NCBI RefSeq assembly: GCF_018918285.1
Contig: NZ_JAHLQF010000004.1
Location: 310,001-374,000, forward strand
Direction: 5' to 3'
Length of the DNA: 64,000 nt
Source of the DNA: Clostridium mobile
GTDB taxonomy: Bacteria; Bacillota; Clostridia; Clostridiales; Clostridiaceae
A model generated the notes under the pieces. It was not told where the DNA came from and did not search any database. It worked only from the letters and a program-made list of their open reading frames with translations. Both the position numbers and the translations under genes were made by a program. Shown in pieces: positions 60,380 through 64,000 of this stretch (position 1 is the stretch's first letter; every line of letters starts with the position of its first letter).

Positions 60380-61348
60380 ATGGATGAATATAATGATTCT
60401 TCTTGGAGTGCTTTAGCAGATAAATATAATTTTGTTAAAAGGCCTTATGGTAATGGACAGATTTATGATTTTCCTCCTCATTGGTCAAATGGATGGATTG
60501 CGGAAATAAATGCTGCTAAAGGATTATTTGTTTCAAGTGCTTGGTTTGCCCCAAGTGAACAGATAGTACATACAATAAATTCAAGTAAGCCTTTTATGAT
60601 TATCTTTTGTGTTGACTGTGGAGAAATAGTCTATTCACATCAAGGAAAAAAGAGGCAAGCTCTTTCTCCAATCACTAATTTAATTGTTAACCCTCAAAAA
60701 CAATTTGCCTTTACTTTTTCTAAAGACGTACACTATTGTTTTACCAGTGTTTTAATTTTTGATGACTTTATAAAACCTTTTCTCAAAGATCGGACCCATT
60801 CACCTAAAATCAGTGTTCAGGATGCAAAGCTTTGGAAAACTCAACACTGCAATACTCCTGATATAATGCTTATTTTAGAGCAAATTAGATGGGCTGTAAG
60901 AAATACAGACATGCCTTTACTTGCTTTTGAGGGTATGACTTTGCATCTTTTATCTGCAATCAGTAGAAACTTTCCTGATATCCCTAAAAGAAGAAGCAGC
61001 CGCCGTCACTATGTTACTTGGGAAAATGAGCAAAAGATTTATCAAGTTAAGAATAAGATTGATGAAGATATTTTAAATCTTCCAGATACAATTGAACTAT
61101 GCAGAATAGCTGGAATGAGCGAAAGTAAACTTCGCGAATCTTTTAAAAACCATTATGGAATTCCTCTTTATAAATATATTCGAATAGAAACCATGAAAAG
61201 AGCCATGCAGCTCTTATCTGCTGACCATCTAAGTATTCGTAATATATCTGAACTATGTGGCTACAAAAATCCAGCCAAATTTGCTGCTGCCTTTAAAGCT
61301 GTACATGGAATTACTCCAAGTGATTTTAGGAAAACTTTTAACTTATAA
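60380..61348 (+). CDS. AraC family regulator of the siderophore operon
   Basis: 322 residues. The C-terminal HTH pair is LPDTIELCRIAGMSESKLRESFKNHYGIPLYKYIRIETMKRAMQLL and SIRNISELCGYKNPAKFAAAFKAVHGITPSDFRKTF. The N-terminal part (HWSNGWIAEINAAKGLFVSSAWF) resembles siderophore-sensing PchR/YbtA regulators rather than sugar-type ones. Divergent from the Fe-siderophore operon, which it probably activates. Right behind its stop, in the same frame, an unrelated fragment reads KKVTPRNGRYSNEMLKAK. Confidence 0.85.
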   Translation: MDEYNDSSWSALADKYNFVKRPYGNGQIYDFPPHWSNGWIAEINAAKGLFVSSAWFAPSEQIVHTINSSKPFMIIFCVDCGEIVYSHQGKKRQALSPITNLIVNPQKQFAFTFSKDVHYCFTSVLIFDDFIKPFLKDRTHSPKISVQDAKLWKTQHCNTPDIMLILEQIRWAVRNTDMPLLAFEGMTLHLLSAISRNFPDIPKRRSSRRHYVTWENEQKIYQVKNKIDEDILNLPDTIELCRIAGMSESKLRESFKNHYGIPLYKYIRIETMKRAMQLLSADHLSIRNISELCGYKNPAKFAAAFKAVHGITPSDFRKTFNL

Positions 61349-61369
61349 AAAAAGACTAATGAATATAAA

Positions 61370-61456
61370 AAAGTAACTCCTAGAAATGGTAGATACTCTA
61401 ATGAAATGTTAAAAGCTAAGAATGATTTTTACGAGAAATTTATGAACATAAGGTAA
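61370..61456 (+). pseudogene. short C-terminal relic next to tmRNA
   Basis: An open frame without start ends ...TPRNGRYSNEMLKAKNDF-YEKFMNIR* at 61456, immediately after the AraC gene and just before the tmRNA terminator. It looks like the end of a lost gene, possibly from an element once inserted at the tmRNA 3' end. Origin not recognised. Confidence 0.35.
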
Positions 61457-61486
61457 AAGCCGTATGTAAATTCTTACATACGGCTT
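61457..61486. terminator. tmRNA terminator
   Basis: GCCGTATGTAA / TTACATACGGC, 11-base perfect stem, 4-base loop, just beyond the tmRNA 3' end; T-rich on both sides. Confidence 0.8.
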
Positions 61487-61491
61487 ATTTT

Positions 61492-62108
61492 TGGTGGAGG
61501 CGAGGGGACACATTATTCCATTGTTTCCAAATGGTGCTGACTATATCTTAGACTTGAATATCAAGCCTCCTGGCGTATTATAGAAGTCATATTATAGTTT
61601 CAATACTTCTATCCTAGTACTCCATATCTTTAGATTTAGGAGCCTATGAGTCGATACATGGCTGTTGAGTTTCCTCACATACCACTCGGCATTGCCGTCG
61701 TCTTAACACGTTACGGTTTCACCGATAAAGCCAGATTTTCACTTATGAATCACTTCATAAGGCGACTCTATTGAATCGAACCCCTGTCCGAAAGTAGCAA
61801 CCCCTGGGCATCTCCGAGTGCAGTCCTTATTTTAACATTCCCTCTACCAAACACCTAAGGACAGGTTTTTGGTTTCAGTAGCTTCATAAATTCCGTTCCT
61901 AGGTCAAAGCTTTCCTAGGCTCGTTTCCCCACTGTCGACGCCAGACCCTAAGTCGTGGGACTCTTAGGCTGACGAGCTGCTAACTAGGCAGCTAATGCAA
62001 AATTATCGTTTGCGTTTAATTTAAATCCCAGTTTTTTAACGCGGGCCCAGGACCCCTCGACTCGCTTCCCAGGAGCAACTTACCCCCGTCGAAACCATGT
62101 ACGCCCCC
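61492..62108 (-). ncRNA. ssrA: tmRNA
   Basis: Minus strand begins GGGGGCGTACATGGTTTCGA and ends CGCCTCCACCA; the two ends pair to make the tRNA-like acceptor (seven pairs with one G-U). The tag frame at 61984-62013 encodes ANDNFALAA followed by TAG, a clostridial-type tag. Together with SmpB, encoded just upstream, it rescues stalled ribosomes and labels the released protein for proteolysis. The sequence between has the expected pseudoknot-like GC-rich stems. Confidence 0.97.
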
Positions 62109-62278
62109 ATGTTAATGAGGTAAACTTCAAATTTAAAAAATGAAGTTTTTAAACGCATAATTAGCATTTCATGTTAACTTTTATATTAAATTTGCATTGT
62201 CTTAATGACAATACTATAATATATCAATTTTAAATATTTATCAATAGTAATTATTAGTTTACTTGTTAGCCTTAATCT

Positions 62279-62749
62279 TTAATACCTACTTCTTTCCTTT
62301 AGCTGTCTTTCAATGTCACGTTTAGCTGCTTTTTCTAGCATGTCGTCTCTCTTATCGTATAATTTCTTACCTTTGGCTACTGCTAAACTAACTTTTACCC
62401 TTCCATTCTTAAGATACAATGATAAAGGAATTAGGGTATACCCCTGTTGAGCTGTAAAACCAGTTAGCTTAAATATTTCACTCTTGTGAAGAAGTAACTT
62501 TCTTTCTCTTAAAGGATCCTTATTAAATATGTTTCCTTGTTCATAAGGACTTACATGCATATTGCATACAAATATTTCTCCATTTTTTATATCTGCATAA
62601 CTATCCTTTAAGTTAGCTTTACCTGCTCTAATAGATTTTACTTCTGTTCCAACCAATTCTATGCCAGCCTCATAAACTTCTTCTATGAAGTAGTCATGTC
62701 TTGCTTTTCTATTTTCAGCTAAAGTTTTATTTTTAGAATCCTTCCCCAT
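62279..62749 (-). CDS. smpB: SsrA-binding protein
   Basis: 156 residues from ATG 62749 (AGGTGTTTCT site; the longer frame from 62824 is not needed). [49 protein letters not shown] and [33 protein letters not shown] are SmpB hallmarks: an OB-fold body and a basic C-terminal tail that enters the ribosomal decoding site. It is in the same orientation and directly upstream of ssrA. Confidence 0.97.
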   Translation of the reverse strand: MGKDSKNKTLAENRKARHDYFIEEVYEAGIELVGTEVKSIRAGKANLKDSYADIKNGEIFVCNMHVSPYEQGNIFNKDPLRERKLLLHKSEIFKLTGFTAQQGYTLIPLSLYLKNGRVKVSLAVAKGKKLYDKRDDMLEKAAKRDIERQLKERSRY

Positions 62750-62835
62750 AGAAACACCTACTTTATTATATAATTGGTAGTATTTTATTATAACATATAA
62801 TACTATAACATTCAAATAGAACAAACAACTCTTAA

Positions 62836-64000
62836 TTACTTGTAGTATTCAATAATAGTTTCTTTATCTATTTTATAGCACTGTCTCATAAAATAAGGCA
62901 TATCATTCCAATTACCTACATTATAGCCATACTCAGTCACTGGTGTCTTTTTAAGTTTCAATATACTTTTATCTGCACTCTTATGATATTTTTCAATTGC
63001 ATTTAAATTAAATTCTTGAACATATGATGCAGTCTTGTATCCATTATAAGTAGTTAAGGAAACCTTTAAAGCTAAAATTAAAAATATTGACGCAATGCTT
63101 ACTTTAAGAAGTTTGTTGCATTTACTAGAAAAAAATTTTACACATGAATATACAATAAATATACTCATAAGCAATAATGATGGAAACATAACTTTATATG
63201 TTCCTGCAAATCTAGGATCTGCAACTATAAGCATTACTTGTGCGCCAATAGCATTAATGCAACAAAATAGCAAAAATGGATAGTCATCTTTTAATAAAAT
63301 TAATACAGAAACATATAGAAGGCTTATTAAATAGACTAATGCAAAAGTTATAAACCAAAAACGTAGCACTGCATCGCTTCCTGAACTAAAAACAACTTCT
63401 ATACTATATTTTCTATGTAATATGACATAGGCATAACCTATAGTCCACAATGATAATATGAAGATCATAACATTATTAATATATTTATTACGATTAGAAG
63501 AGTAATGATATAAGCAAAATATACAACATACACACAATATAAGTACATAAATAGCAACTGGAATAGAAAAAATATTAGTCTTTAATAAGTTGATGATTGT
63601 CATATTTAAATTCATCTCATTACCAACATTTTTCTCAAAGATCATTCTTTTAATTGAACCGTAAGTTACAAGGGCATAGCCAATAAAAACGGCGCAATAA
63701 TATGGAATAATGCCTTTTTGAATCTTATTTTTCTTAAAAATTTTAAAGTATAATGAAATAAGCACCGTAAAACCTATTGCAATCATACCTGCTTGTTGCG
63801 TTGATGAACCTGCAAAAAAAGCAAGTAATAAAATCCACCATTTGCTTCTATAATTATTCATATTTGCTCTATAATCCTCATAAAGCAAATATGCATAAAG
63901 TATTACAATGGTAATTGGATAAAGGTAGTTTAACGAACATGCCGCATAATAAATAGTGGTATGGGTTATTTCAATAGGTAATAAAAGAAAAAATATGCTT
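62836..64000 (-). CDS. multi-pass membrane protein (DUF6056-like), cut by window edge
   Basis: The frame is open through the right edge, so at least 388 residues are visible and the N-terminus is missing. [43 protein letters not shown]...[15 protein letters not shown] is followed by about eight more hydrophobic helices and a soluble end. The pattern of a glycosyltransferase-C-like membrane protein with an FFAGSSxQQAG loop fits the DUF6056 group. Substrate unknown. It is transcribed towards smpB with about 10 bases between, so they may share a transcript. Confidence 0.7.
   Translation of the reverse strand, partial: SIFFLLLPIEITHTTIYYAACSLNYLYPITIVILYAYLLYEDYRANMNNYRSKWWILLLAFFAGSSTQQAGMIAIGFTVLISLYFKIFKKNKIQKGIIPYYCAVFIGYALVTYGSIKRMIFEKNVGNEMNLNMTIINLLKTNIFSIPVAIYVLILCVCCIFCLYHYSSNRNKYINNVMIFILSLWTIGYAYVILHRKYSIEVVFSSGSDAVLRFWFITFALVYLISLLYVSVLILLKDDYPFLLFCCINAIGAQVMLIVADPRFAGTYKVMFPSLLLMSIFIVYSCVKFFSSKCNKLLKVSIASIFLILALKVSLTTYNGYKTASYVQEFNLNAIEKYHKSADKSILKLKKTPVTEYGYNVGNWNDMPYFMRQCYKIDKETIIEYYK

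Noticed and set aside
62101-62278. tRNA gene next to tmRNA
   Set aside because: No cloverleaf could be traced in this AT-rich gap; the only tRNA-like part is the tmRNA acceptor itself.

Overview
The window is low-GC, clostridial DNA, best explained as a Clostridium sensu stricto chromosome. Evidence: AT-rich coding with strong AGGAGG ribosome sites and many TTG/GTG starts, an agr quorum-sensing locus, and an ssrA (tmRNA) gene next to smpB whose tag reads ANDNFALAA. The species cannot be fixed from the sequence alone.

Bases 1 to about 26.8 kb are the integrase-proximal part of a prophage or phage-plasmid that continues beyond the left edge. Nearly all its genes lie on the minus strand. Right to left: a tyrosine integrase, a winged-helix gene, a membrane protein, a plasmid-like partition/iteron segment, a zinc-ribbon nuclease-like gene, a repressor switch, a long non-coding hairpin-rich tract, a very large polymerase gene, a helicase, small accessory genes, then the packaging and head module (small terminase, a short recombinase, large terminase, portal, minor head protein, scaffold, major capsid, connectors).

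The most unusual part is 11.3-18.9 kb. The protein at 14041-17289 carries, in order, the signature motifs of the QDE-1/YonO class of single-chain double-psi beta-barrel RNA polymerases, including DFDTD at the metal-binding site. Its gene is bracketed by two related hairpin elements with the same flanks, is followed by an SF2-type helicase, and is preceded by about 1.5 kb of non-coding sequence rich in short hairpins with TACTAAC-type linkers. The helicase is followed by a G-quadruplex motif and further large hairpins. No ordinary DNA polymerase or primase is visible in this part of the element. I read it as a phage transcription or replication module that deserves study.

From 26.8 to 46 kb is ordinary chromosome: a DUF1846 protein; an agr locus ordered D-C-B with a serine-type signal peptide and no agrA in view; an M42 peptidase; a GntR regulator, dicarboxylate-type symporter and AraC regulator; a short UvrC/Cho-like nuclease; a Zn/Cd efflux ATPase with its HMA protein and ArsR regulator; a thioredoxin/CcdA redox operon with its own two-component system; a DUF985 cupin; an unknown 382-residue protein; and a TetR regulator. 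From 46.4 to 53.6 kb is a GC-richer block, probably acquired, with two exporter-fold ABC half-transporters, an AraC regulator and an ECF importer. From 54 to 61.3 kb follow a DtxR-type regulator, another ABC exporter, an Fe-siderophore importer and an AraC regulator, so 46-61 kb looks like an iron or metal-chelate acquisition region. The window ends with tmRNA, smpB and a membrane protein cut by the right edge.
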